From: Patellaria atrata CBS 101060
Lineage: Eukaryota; Ascomycota; Dothideomycetes; Patellariales; Patellariaceae
Assembly: GCA_010093705.1 (NCBI GenBank)
Contig: MU006090.1
Coordinates: 1,267,817-1,331,816, forward strand
Direction of reading: 5' to 3'
DNA: 64,000 nucleotides
A model generated the notes under the pieces. The model was given only the letters and a program-made list of their open reading frames with translations. It was not told the origin of the DNA and did no database searches. The translations under genes and the position numbers were made by a program. The number at the start of each line of letters is the position of its first letter. Within the stretch, counting starts at the first letter, position 1. Shown piece after piece: positions 34,313-45,200 of the stretch.

Positions 34313-35050
34313 TTACCAGAAATACAACAACATCAAAAAGCAAAAGGCAATGAAGCTGCCTAGTATGATTCCATCCCTCCTCTTCTTATTGCCAATCCTC
34401 TGCATCAGCGAGTTAATTCCAGGTACCATCCCTACCGCACCTCTCATCCTTCGTTCAATATTCCCCAACGTCTCCCTCTGGAATCCGAAATTCTCATTCA
34501 CCGCATACGCCTGCGCCAGCACATTGTCAATGACGCCGTGCGAGCGATCGATGCGGGCCCGCTCGTCGAGCATGTAGTCGCCCTCTTCGGCCTCCGGGTT
34601 GGAGGCCCGGTAGGACTCGATATCGTTCCGCACGCTCCCGAGGAGGTTGGCCTTGTCCCGGGCGTGGTTGATGGATGACTTTAGGGAGTTGAGTTGGGCG
34701 TTGTGCTCGCGCAGGATTTCGCGGTGTCGAGTTAAGTTGTTTTGTTTCAGGGAGGAGGATGAGAGGTCGGCCGAGGAGTCGAGGAGACGGGTTAGCTGTG
34801 AGAGGAGGGTGGTGCGTTTCTCGAGGATTTCGTGGAGTTGGGATTCGGTTCTTTGCTCTTCTTCGGTGGGCTGAGGGGGGATGTTGGTCATGGAGGCATA
34901 TTGGGAGTAGGTGTGGAAGAGGGTCTCTGTCTGCGCAGATTAGTATACGTGATAGCAGATTGAGAAATAACAATGGGAGCGGCGAACCTGGGTTTCTAAT
35001 GATCTAGCCTGTTGGCGCAACTGCGCCCATCCTCCACCAGTGGACGACAT
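34313..35050 (-). CDS. GOS1: Golgi SNARE GOS1
   Basis: Exons 34988-35050 and 34313-34930 give 226 aa. It starts MSSTGGGWAQLRQQARSLET, the typical GOS28/Gos1 N-terminus, and continues through helical segments (ESQLHEILEKRTTLLSQL; LTRHREILREHNAQLNSLKS). The SNARE motif lies about residues 137-200 (DERARIDRSHGVIDNVLAQA). A C-terminal membrane anchor follows (GIILGSFIAFCFLMLLYFW) with no residues after it. Gos1 acts in ER-Golgi and intra-Golgi vesicle fusion. Size and layout agree with the family. It diverges from RPL35 with only about 280 bp between starts. Confidence 0.95.
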
Positions 35051-35327
35051 TCTTATGGGTATGCTAGAGAGGAATGAAGTCGCAGTGACATTACGATAGC
35101 ACCAGTTTGATGGTTGAACAAACGCAGATATCTCACGTGCAAGGATTCCGTCGGACGTCTAACTTCGGGATCGGAAAAACCCGACTTAGCGAAGGACGGG
35201 TCTGTGCGCAACACACCGAAGCACCACCACATCCAAAACCAATTTTCGCGATTTCAATATCTCCAACTAACGACGACATTCCGATCCACGACGACACGAC
35301 AACCCATCCCTTTAATACCCTTTCAAG
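35051..35327. promoter_or_regulatory. divergent promoter GOS1 / RPL35
   Basis: A short shared upstream region. It contains a palindromic CACGTG at about 35136, a possible Cbf1/bHLH-type site, and a CT-rich stretch just before the RPL35 start (CCCATCCCTTTAATACCCTTT), typical of ribosomal protein gene leaders. Confidence 0.45.
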
Positions 35328-35933
35328 ATGGTGAGAATGCACTATAATCTAGATTGGAGCTTTAGGACAATTGCTGATTAGATGGTGGGGAAACAGTCGT
35401 CCGGAAAAGTCAAAGCAGGCCAGCTCTGGGGCAAGTCGAAGGAAGACCTCAAGAAGCAACTCGACGACCTAAAAACCGAGCTTGTCACTCTACGAACGCA
35501 AAAGATCTCCGGTGGTGCCGCTTCGAAACTCACAAAGATGTAAATATCCCCAAATCCTGCAAGCGAAAAAGCCCCCGAATAAATTCCACATTGAGAACCT
35601 TATCACACGACACCTTCATCCACAACTACAAGCACGCTCTGAACTCTTCCTGCGGATATCGGATTAGATAGAATGCTAATGGTGTGATTTTACAGTCACG
35701 ACGTCCGCAAATCCATTGCCCGCGTCCTCACCATCATAAACGCCAACCAACGCGCACAACTCCGACTCTTCTATAAGGGCAAGAAGTACACCCCATTAGA
35801 CCTGCGTCCAAAGCAAACTCGCGCTATTCGTCGCCGTCTCAGCAAGCACGAATCATCCCTCGTCAGCGAGAAGCAAAAGAAGAAGCGAACGCACTTCCCG
35901 CAGCGGAATTTCGCCGTAAAGGCTGCTGCATGA
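35328..35933 (+). CDS. RPL35: 60S ribosomal protein uL29 (L35)
   Basis: Exons 35328-35330 (ATG only), 35397-35539 and 35696-35933 give 127 aa. The protein reads [19 protein letters not shown], then [35 protein letters not shown] and ends [13 protein letters not shown], the full-length uL29 pattern. It sits near the peptide exit tunnel of the large subunit. Splicing the bare ATG to TCGTCC gives the family N-terminus. An alternative acceptor at 35381 would instead give [10 protein letters not shown], and the ATG at 35381 could also start translation alone. Ribosomal protein genes often have an intron right after the start codon. Confidence 0.95.
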
Positions 35934-36234
35934 GGAAGACTGGACGGAGGGGTATGAGTGTGGAGGATATTGAAATGGGGAGGCAAAGAATTCCCATTGC
36001 ATTTTGCATTTCAGGTCGCTCTGATAAGAGGGGAAGCGATTTCGTCATCTTGGGTCCAAGGGCGTCCATTGTATCTTACACATCGAAAAAGAAATGCTCA
36101 TGATTGATAATTAAGGTCTCTCTCCACGTGATGTGATGCTTTTAACCCGCTTTCTTCGTGATCGTATAGCTCGGGCATGCATGGATATAGGTCTACAATA
36201 CTCTTACACACAAGCAAACTATACGATTGCACAA

Positions 36235-37311
36235 TTACAGGCCGACCGCCATTTCCTTCTTCACCTCTCCTTTTTGGATATTAGGCTCCTCCCTCACAAT
36301 ACCCTCTTGCTGCAAACCTGTCTTCTTAGATGCATCTACCGTCTTTCCCGCATCCTGCAGCAATGCCTTCAACCCCCTAACCAAAAACTCCTTCTCATCA
36401 TCTTGAGCATCCCCGCTGCCCGCCCATCTAATCTTACAATCTTGATCGATGAGATACACATACCCGACGAGCGGATTCAAATATCCAATATCCAACCTCA
36501 GCCGATCCGTAATCCCCTTCTTCAACATGAAATACTTATCATGCCTCTCCTTCTCCACTAAGCGTCTGATCCTCCCGGCCGACATCCTCAAAACGAGCCA
36601 CTTGACCCAATTCTCCTCCACATTGACATCAACCCTCTGCGTGACATCCCCATATTTCGCCAACAGCTCCTCGACCTCCGGATTCTGCCTCTCCCCCCTC
36701 CCTACAAACGTCCCCACCTGCTCATCCGCCCAATGCTGCGAGTACAAGCACAACACCGTAATCTTGCCCCTCAGCACAGGCGTCGTATCGCGCTTCTTCC
36801 CGCGCGACGCCAGCGTGACCCCGTGCAAGTTGGGGAAATACAGCGCATACGAGGAGCGGAAGATGCGCGGGTTCGCGAAGAACGACTTCCCCCGGTGGTG
36901 GCGCAGGTCGGCGTAGTCCTGGAAATAGCTCCGCGTCGCTTCACGTGCGAGCTTGTGCCGCTTCTCGCGGATCTCGTCTTCGCTCAGCTTCTTCCATACG
37001 ACTTCCTTCTCCCCTGTGTTTTGGCCGGCGCGCGGCGGGAATTGTTGGCCTATTGGCCGGCCGAGGACGGAGGGGGTGAAGTTGCCGCCTTGGGGCGTCG
37101 GGATTGGAGGGCGTGGACCGGGGTTTGGACGTAGGTCTTTGACTTTGCGGTTGGGTTTTGTGGGTTGGGCTGAGGTGGGAGAGGAGAACATTGGTGTGGA
37201 GGTGAGGAGACGTGCGTGTTGGAGAGATGTCCGGGAGGGACATTGAGGGTATGATGCTATTCGATAGCATGTCGAGAGAGTGGTTTGTAGGGGCTTTCGT
37301 GGTTGAAGCAT
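36235..37311 (-). CDS. ATP10: mitochondrial ATP synthase assembly factor ATP10
   Basis: Single exon, 358 aa from the ATG at 37311 (MLQPRKPLQTTLSTCYRIAS), an N-terminus that looks like a mitochondrial presequence: basic, Ser/Thr-rich, without acidic residues. Atp10 helps assemble subunit 6 into the F0 sector of ATP synthase at the inner membrane. Family blocks are clear: DLRHHRGKSFFANPRIFRS, LYFPNLHGVTLA, ITVLCLYSQHWADEQV, NWVKWLVLRMSAGRIRRLV and the end VGYVYLIDQDCKIRWAGSG. A thioredoxin-like fold is expected for this family. Its start lies about 230 bp from the divergent Tma17-like gene. Confidence 0.92.
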   Translation of the reverse strand: MLQPRKPLQTTLSTCYRIASYPQCPSRTSLQHARLLTSTPMFSSPTSAQPTKPNRKVKDLRPNPGPRPPIPTPQGGNFTPSVLGRPIGQQFPPRAGQNTGEKEVVWKKLSEDEIREKRHKLAREATRSYFQDYADLRHHRGKSFFANPRIFRSSYALYFPNLHGVTLASRGKKRDTTPVLRGKITVLCLYSQHWADEQVGTFVGRGERQNPEVEELLAKYGDVTQRVDVNVEENWVKWLVLRMSAGRIRRLVEKERHDKYFMLKKGITDRLRLDIGYLNPLVGYVYLIDQDCKIRWAGSGDAQDDEKEFLVRGLKALLQDAGKTVDASKKTGLQQEGIVREEPNIQKGEVKKEMAVGL

Positions 37312-37538
37312 TGTTGTGGGTGATTTGATGAATATCTTATTACTCTTTTGGGGTGATGTTGCGGAGCTCGGGAGAGAAGTCTTGGAAATTTTGGGATGAC
37401 ATCGATAACAGAGATCCACCCCTCAGCTTTCAAACATCACCGCCAACATCAAGATTTTGATAACAGCGAATTATACTGGCTGAGCACGAAACTGGGAATC
37501 ATAAAAGACATATCAAAACCCCGAAAAAATATCCCCAA
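37312..37538. promoter_or_regulatory. divergent promoter ATP10 / Tma17-like
   Basis: Only 227 bp separate the two start codons, so both genes probably share control elements. No specific motif recognised. Confidence 0.4.
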
Positions 37539-37991
37539 ATGTCCGCAGACGCCCTTCCAATAACCCCCGCTCGCTTCGCCGCTGCCCTCCCCGACCTCTC
37601 CCTCGCCTCCCTCTACGCCAAAGCTGCCGAACTACGAAACAGCATCGCACACCTACAATCCTCGAATTCCCAGTTAGAGCCCTTTGCGATCGATGGCGAC
37701 GTCGACTGCTATGAGGCCATACAGGAGAACAAGGTTGTGATTGAGAGGATGTTAGAAAGGATTGAGTTGCTGAAGAGGGAGGTTGAGGAGAGGGGAGTCA
37801 GGTGGGTTGAGCCGGGCGAGGGGAACAAGGAGGAGGATGTGAATGGGACCGCTGAGGGAGGGGATAGGGCGGCAGAGGGCCGCGAAGGAGGGGAGACGAG
37901 AGCGGATGGTGCGGGAGGGGCAAGAGAAAGGGAGCAGCGGCAGAATGGCGAGAGTCAGCAAAGGGAGGAGGATGATGGAGTATTCCTGTGA
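37539..37991 (+). CDS. Tma17/Adc17-like proteasome assembly chaperone
   Basis: Single exon, 150 aa. The N-terminal 90 residues form two helices with the pattern seen in yeast Tma17/Adc17: ELRNSIAHLQSSNSQL, a short charged loop with DGDVDCYEAIQENKVVIERM, then ERIELLKREVEERG. Tma17 binds Rpt6 and helps assemble the proteasome regulatory particle under stress. The C-terminal 55 residues are Gly/Glu/Arg-rich and disordered. The match is by memory of the yeast pattern (SI-HL-SN-L, ENE-V, ERI-L), so moderately secure. Other small coiled-coil proteins could look alike. Confidence 0.62.
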   Translation: MSADALPITPARFAAALPDLSLASLYAKAAELRNSIAHLQSSNSQLEPFAIDGDVDCYEAIQENKVVIERMLERIELLKREVEERGVRWVEPGEGNKEEDVNGTAEGGDRAAEGREGGETRADGAGGAREREQRQNGESQQREEDDGVFL

Positions 37992-39270
37992 AGCTGAGAG
38001 ATGGCATCTCTGACTACACAGATCTTGTAAGAGCCTCAAATAAGGGGTGGATGAGCCCCGATTGTGTTCTACACTCTCCGGTCCAAACGAGGCGCGGCAG
38101 GAGAATCTTGATGATAAACGACAAAACAGGTGTGCTAGCTCAAAATCTAAACTGCAGAATGTCGCGACCTGCCATATTCAGGGAGAAGAAATGTTAGGTT
38201 CTCTGGAGCTGGGAATATCTTTCTGCATGTATGTATCTGCATTTCTAGACGGGAGCTCATTACTGACCTAATCTAGATGCACAACTGTCTCTCTCCTCGT
38301 GAATGCTTTGCTATTGGTTTCGTACCACCCGGTTACAGAGTTAGTAGTGACGACAAATTTCACAAAAGCAATACTTTGGCTTGTACTTAGGTAAGAATTG
38401 TTGATGGTTAGGGGTACAATTGGGGAGGGTTATAACTTACTAGAAATAATAACTATATCTTTCTGCCTATCACTAAATCCTGTGTTTCAACATTGCCTAA
38501 CAACTACTTCTAGTATATCGTCTCCAGTCATCCCAGCCACATCAACTTCCACCACGTCCTCATCCGCATTCAATAGAAGGTCAAAAAAGAGAAAAGAAAA
38601 AAAAAAACAACCATAAATATATAGAAAACCAAAAACAGAAAGTGCGGAGATTTCTCTTTTCATTTTTTTTTTAAAATAAAAAGGTTTTTCCGCCGTCGTG
38701 ACTTAAGTTGGTGTTGACGGGATTCGAAATTAGACTGTAAGGAAATTGGATAGGATAGCCCACAAAGGAGAAACCGATAGCAACTGCACCACGGCGGAAC
38801 GGGAGAGCGGTCACTGCGAGGTGAATATAAAATAAGGACTTATCGCGGGATTGGGAAGTGAGGTGTGAGGAGGCTTTTCCTCCGTGGTTGTACGCTTTCT
38901 GTACACACAACGGGATACCTTGTTATTTCGCTATCCTTTCTTTCACGTGTCTATAGGGCTAAATCCAACCACTTATTTAATCATAGGCGGACGGGAAGAT
39001 AGTGACAACGTGATAATGGAGGGACTTCTATGTCTCTACAAGTTCTATTTTCATACAATATCATACCCCTATCCACATCTAAATGCCCCCTGCATCACTG
39101 CTTCATATCTCTAACCACACTGGGTATATCGGCCTCTCTCATCTCTCCCATGATAGCCACCTCTCACTTCCCCAGTAAATCCGTGCAAACCAAAACGCCG
39201 CCGCTATGTTCCATCGCATCATTAACAAAAGCTAGAATAACCAAAGGGTAGCCAACTAAATCGAAGATGC
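37992..39270. other. convergent intergenic region, 1.3 kb
   Basis: No supported gene. Contains poly-A and poly-T runs near 38600-38680 and the foldback at 38688-38799 described separately. Confidence 0.5.
38678..38799 (-). ncRNA. possible Pol III-type foldback element
   Basis: Arms 38688-38700 and 38787-38799 pair in 12 of 13 positions (TTCCGCCGTCGTG against CACCACGGCGGAA). On the minus strand the 5' arm runs into an A-box-like TGGTGCAGTTG, about 66 bases later comes TTTCGAATCCC (B-box-like), and after the 3' arm a TTTTT run. This resembles a tRNA-derived or other Pol III unit. It does not fold as a tRNA, because no T stem adjoins the acceptor-like end. Could be a decayed tRNA-related repeat, a structured RNA, or chance. 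Confidence 0.3.
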
Positions 39271-41593
39271 TTACAGCTCCCAAGCCCCATCCCCTTCTAT
39301 TTCAGCCTCTTTCCCGCTAAATTCCTTCTCAATATCCTCCGGATCAATCGTACTAACGAATGCTCGTCTAACGAATGTGAACCACACCTTAGTCCCCTTT
39401 CTATGTTTCTTATGCTTTTTCTTTTTCTTCTTCTTCTCTGCTTCCACGTTCTCATCCCCATCCGCTTCAGCTTGAGCCTCAGTATCGTCATTCCCGCTGT
39501 CATCACCACCGTCTTCCGCATTTGACTTTATTTGGTTATCGACCTTGAAAGCTCCAATCTTACTCGCCAACTCAATATAACTCCTCACTGTTAAATCCCT
39601 TAATCCATACACCTTATCCTTCCTGGTATCATACTCGACTTCAAATTTAAACGACTTTGGATGGTGTTTCTTATGCTTCCCCGGCTCCTTCCCGTGGTGT
39701 TTACCCTCCCTCCATCGCTGCCCAGTAAGCTCATTTTCGGCTTTGGACTCAGCTAGGTCGGAGAAGTTGGTTAAAGAGTACTCAGATGAGAAGTCAGGCT
39801 GAGGAGGGGTATTATGGAAGTCGTTATTGATGTATGTCAGATTGGCAAAATACTGAGTGTAACTGAGTAGGGAGAGTGTTTGGGGTGAGTAAGCGGGTCC
39901 GGGAGGTGAGGATTTGGTAGGTGGTGAGGGGACGATGAATTTGTGCTTCCTAGGTCTCTTTCCCTTCGGTCTAGAGTGCTTTTTTCTGTGGGCGAGGGAA
40001 TCCGGATCTTCGTCTATGTGAAGATCGTTCCGGTCGGCGTTCACGTTCCGCTGGATTAGAGGAGCTTGAGGTAATTTCGGAGATGATGCCAGGCGTGGTC
40101 GTGAAAGAATGACATCCTCGAGGCCGGTGACGTTGTATTCGAAGATGCGGTAGGTAGGGAAGTAATTTGGGACGACACTTGGTGAGACATGGGAGACGCT
40201 GTAGCGTTCGGCATGTTCGCCCCCGATCTTATCAAGAAACTTCTTTCTTCTCTCTCTTTTGCCACCTTTTCTAAAGTATTCAAGGAATGATTGCCAAGGC
40301 GATAAGACCTCCTTTTCGTGTAACTTTGGTGGGTCAGGGAGTTTGGACCATATCTTTCTAAGATCAAGGAGATAATCGCTTGCACTGGCAATAGATATCA
40401 TGTCCTCCTTAGGGGTACGCTCAGTTTTCAGTGTCAACCCGTCCCCAGGCATCATACCATCTCTAACCGACTTCTTGACTTTGTGGAAATCCTGTAACAT
40501 GAAGTGATCGATGTTCATGTGTCCGTAGAAAGTGCCAATGATAATGTCCCGATACTGGTGCATCCAAAGTGTATATTTCTGCCAGCAAGTTTCGTCCCAA
40601 CTCTTCTTATTCTTAGTCCTTGCTGGTGGTACATGGCCAATGAGCAAAGCCTTCATACCTCGGTCACGTAGAAACTGTAGCTGAATGCGCAGCCATTCCA
40701 TATGCTCATATCCGGGTTCTTTCCTATCTGCACATCCATCCGTTGCAGAGTTTGAATCGAAGAAATATCTGACCACGTCAGCATTAGACTACCTACACCT
40801 TCAGATGCCTACTCACAATGTGTTCAAACTAAAAATAGCCAGTTTGTCCGGAATAGCCTCGACATAAAACCATCCACCCCTAACAAACTGATGCCTCTGC
40901 TCCTCCGGAATAAAATTCTTCCAGATATGCAAATACTTCTCCGTCCACTTATTCGGCCCCTGCGAAAAGATATTGTGCGGCAAGATGTCATTGTTTCCAA
41001 ACGTCGGCACAATCGGCACGATGAAGTCATTCGTCGGATCTGTATCATTGATATTGTCCTGTTTGCCAAACACTCGTACAAACTGCTCGACTAGCATCTC
41101 ATTCTGCTCCACTACCTGTGTTTCGCTCCGTGGTATGTTTTCATCGTTATCATGCCGTGCCGAGTCACCGGTCCATAGGACGAAATCGATGCTGTCTTTG
41201 ACCTCCTTGTCTAACCAATCGAAGACGGCGTCGACTAGTTTGAGGGGAGTGTCGCAACTTGACGTCTCTGCGCCAAAGGCTCCTGCAGGGCCGGACCCTC
41301 GATGACAGGCATGGTTCGCATCGGTCGAGGAGTGTTTCTTGTAGTACGGATCCGGATGAACATCTAGAATACCCGTTGAGGTTAGATATGAAACTTTAAG
41401 AGATACCTTAAGTATAACTACCCGTGATGTGTAGAAATCTACCGTGCAACTTTCTCTCACCCCGCGTGCTCGAAGCTCCTGTATTTCCAACTCTGGTCCC
41501 TGACGTTGTTGGTGGCTCGCCAAAACCATCTCCAGCTGTAGCGCAAGTAGCGGTAGCCAGGTATAGAAGAGCTACCTCTGTTGCAAGCCGCAT
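39271..41593 (-). CDS. PPN1: vacuolar endopolyphosphatase
   Basis: Exons 41422-41593, 40817-41363 and 39271-40768 give 738 aa. The enzyme cuts inorganic polyphosphate in the vacuole. A hydrophobic N-terminus (TEVALLYLATATCATAG) is a signal peptide or anchor. Metallophosphatase motifs run through the junctions: HITDVHPDPYY, FVLWTGDSARHD, PTFGNNDILPHN, ALLIGHVPPA and IIGTFYGHMNIDHF. The family block KYTLWMHQYRDI is present. The C-terminal region contains two strongly basic His/Lys runs (HRKKHSRPKGKRPRKHKF and KKKKKKKHKKHRKG) around an acidic stretch, more than the yeast protein has as I recall. The basic runs could bind polyphosphate; that is inference. Confidence 0.93.
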
Positions 41594-42271
41594 CTTCTAA
41601 ATAAACAGAAGAGATATACTTTCGTATGAGAGAAATGCACAATCAAAAAGGATCTGAAATGTCAGCAGCCATCAAGGTGTACAGTTAGCAGGTGTGTCAC
41701 TGTGACGCTAGCACGATGAGCACGAGTCGTCAATCGACTTGTGATTGGCCAACCTTTCGTCCGGAGAATCCTTTTGCACAATTATTCTGGCACTTTGAGG
41801 ATTTGAGGATAACATGGACATAGGTAGTAATGATTGTATATCAAAAGGACTTTAGCAAGACATCGTGGAGGAGAGGGTATTCAAAGTATAGATAATAGTC
41901 TTTTTTAACTACATCCCCTTTTTAACTATCGCACAGCTAAATACCGCGCTACGTAGCTATGGACAGAAAAGACAGAATGAACATGATGATATGTCTCGAA
42001 AGGCCAACTTCCAAACCTGGCTCTTCCTTGAACAATCAGCGCCGCCAAATGCTGAATGATGCACACGCTCTCCTATGGACCGGACATGTATATCCCAGAA
42101 AACTCCTCCCGATGTGTAGACGTGCCCACCTTACTTGTAGAAACCCAGGACCAAGACCTGGACCCAAAGACGCCGATGCTATGCTCAAATGCCAGAAACT
42201 CATGTCATACCGAAGAGCGAACACTTCTATGATGAATGCATGAAACATCAAGCGCTGCTAAAACTTTCATA
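41594..42271. other. intergenic between PPN1 promoter and CHD1 end
   Basis: About 680 bp. A plus-strand 94-codon frame at 41959-42243 has no family resemblance and is not called. Confidence 0.5.
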
Positions 42272-45200
42272 CTACGCCCCTACTTTTGATGCAGCGGAGC
42301 TGCTTTGACCGTTGACGTTCGCTCCCTCGTTTTTATCCACTTTAACCCCTTCTTTCGCCATCAAGATATCATACATAGTCTTCAACTGACTTCCAGGAGT
42401 ACCTTTCTTAGGCCAATGCTTGCTAATATAATCCCTAAAGTACAGTTAGCACGAGATCATAGTAGCGAAGTGTCCTTCAACCTACCAATATTGGTCTTCT
42501 GATATGGAACTCCCCTCTCGAAGTCTACTCTTGATGTAGTTCCCGATGGTGATCATGCATTTCTTGAGAACCGTGAGCCGTTGCTTCTGATCCGGAATAC
42601 GCGCTTTCGATGCACGAGAGACCTCCTCTAGAGAGGCGCGAACCGGTTTGAAAACCCTTGCTAGATGATCGTCCATAGGGGATGACACAGTTATATTGGA
42701 ATTCGACCGGTGGTGTTGAGCATGGGAGTGTTTTGCTTCACCGTCAGCGCTAGGTTTACGCGAAAGTTCTGGAGAACCATGAGCTTGAACGCGGCGGTCC
42801 ACACTATGTCGATGTTCGCTGTGGCTTGAAGAGCGGTTTCGAATCTTATCATGCTCGTGAACTCTACGTATCGTGTTTGGGGCGGGGCTGGCGGAAACGC
42901 TGCCAGACTTTTCCGAACGCCGATGCGGATTGGCCCACTTCTTATTATTTCGATGGTGATTTTCAAGCGCCCTCTTTGCCGCGATGTTTGTGCCGTTACT
43001 TGTTTTATCCTTCAGAACACTTAAAAGATAATTTGCCCTACGGACAAGGTGCACAGCTCCTGGAGACTTCGCGTTCTTTTCTTCAGCCTTGCTGCGTTCC
43101 TCCTTTTTGTCTACGCGATGCTCTTCAAGGAAGAACTTATCAGTCATACCAAGCTCGGGGTCATCGCGGATAGCAGTCCAGGCACCGTAACCATGTTTCG
43201 AGATGCCCACGCAGAGCATGCCATCTTCTCGAGCACCCCAAGGGCATGAATAGTGCGCGGGTTTCGAAGCTTCGGGAATTCGAAAGTTGCGCCAATCAGG
43301 TGTTGCTTCAGTTACCTCTTTAAGCATTTTCATCTCCATGGTCCGCTCCACGATGGTCTCTGCATTAAGCCGTTTGACACCTTTCCAGTCAAACAAAACA
43401 GCTTTCTTGTCTTTCTTGGTAAGAGCCTTATTCGATTCTTTTACCATTGCTTCCATCCGCTCTTGGTCCTCTTTAAGGAGCTTCTGACTGTGTGTGATGA
43501 CTTCTCCTATAGTAGCTTTCAACAAGTCCAGATCCCGTCCGACCAATTTCGCATCTTTGATCATCTCCTCGCCACGTTCTTCGATTGATCCATACTTTTC
43601 ATGCGCTCTGATCAGGTTTCGGATTTCCTTCTCGCTCATTGGACGTTTGGGATCGTTGTCTGGGCCAGAATCGTCGTCGGATCCAGTGACGTCGGCAGCA
43701 TGTTCAGCTGCGAGATCACGAGCGCGCTTCTTAGCAGCTCTCTGTTCTCGTTCGTCATCACCCGCAGCTTTACGCTTCCGGGGAGCGTTCTGCTCGATAA
43801 CGGCTGCAAGGTATTTCTCATCGTCCTTGCGCTTCTCTTCTGCTTTGATGGCGTCAAGTTGATCCTTGGGGATTATGTCGTCCCATTCGAGATCAAGTTT
43901 GACATCGGTGTACTCGAAACTCTTAAGGAATTCTTCACCACCATCTGCAGTGATCCCTTCTGGTTGCTCTGTCTTGTGTTCCTCGGCGTTCTCAAGAACC
44001 GCATCAATATCTAATTCCTCTAAGCGCTTCTGATTGCCGCTTTGTTCGAACATTTTCTGTCCACGTCGCTTGAGGATACGAGATATGTCTTCAGCCGAGT
44101 TCGGTTCTGCAACACTGCGACCTGCTCTTGCGACACGGTCGGACAATTCTTTATCCGTGTCGGTAACACCGCGTTGGATGGTAATGAACTCAAGCATGAG
44201 TTTGTTCCGTGCACGTTCCAGGACCTCCTCTTCAACTGTATCTTTTGACACCAATCGATAAATGGTTACGGGGTTCTTCTGACCAATACGGTGGGCACGT
44301 GCCATTGCTTGCAAGTCAGCTTGCGGATTCCAATCAGAGTCGAATAAGATCACGGTATCAGCTGTCATCAAGTTGATACCAAGACCACCGGCACGTGTGG
44401 AAAGCAGAAAGCAGAAATCATTGCTGCCAGGAGCGTTGAAATGGTCGATAGCCATGCGGCGAGGTCCAGCGGCAATCGTACCATCTAGTCTCTGAAATTG
44501 ATATCCGCGAAGTTTGAGATAATCGGAAAGGATATCTAACATCTTGACCATTTGGCTGAAAATGAGAACCCGGTGGTTGTCTTTCTTTAGTTTCAACAGG
44601 AGCTGATCAAGGAGCATCATCTTCCCACTACTTGTGATCATCGATTTGAGCTGGTCGCTTCGTGAAGCATCCTCTCCAATTAATCTTTCTTCGGCGTTGG
44701 GGAACATATACGGGTGATTGCTCGCTTTCTTGAGTTCCATCATGATGTTCAGTAGGGAAGTTTTCTGACTCCCTTGGTTGAGGGCAGCATAATTCCTTGT
44801 GAGGATATTCTTATAGTATTCGAGCTGGACATCAGATAACTCTACGCGGATGATCTTTTCTGTCTTAGATGGTAGATCATTCTCCACTCTCTGCTTCGTA
44901 CGGCGGATCATATAAGGTTTGATGGCATTGGTGAGCTCCGCGATTTTCTGACTGGCAGACTCCGATTGAAGATCGATTTCCTCGTCCACGTTGATCTTGC
45001 CTGGCATTAAAAAGTCCATAAGGGCGGAGAGTTCTCCTAGCGTGTTCTGCATAGGAGTACCAGTAATGAGAAGGCGACTGGATGCATTGAAATCCAAAAG
45101 TCTGCCGTAAAGTTGAGAGTCACGATTTTTTAAACGATGGGCCTCATCAACAGCCAAAAATTGCCATTTCAGCCTTGACAACCAACTGTAATCCGACAGA

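Noticed and set aside
38688-38799. tRNA gene
   Set aside because: A- and B-box-like words and paired ends exist, but no T stem or anticodon arm fits next to the acceptor-like ends; kept only as an uncertain foldback.
41959-42243. 94-codon plus-strand frame near the CHD1 end
   Set aside because: No family resemblance; lies in a convergent-type 3' flank.
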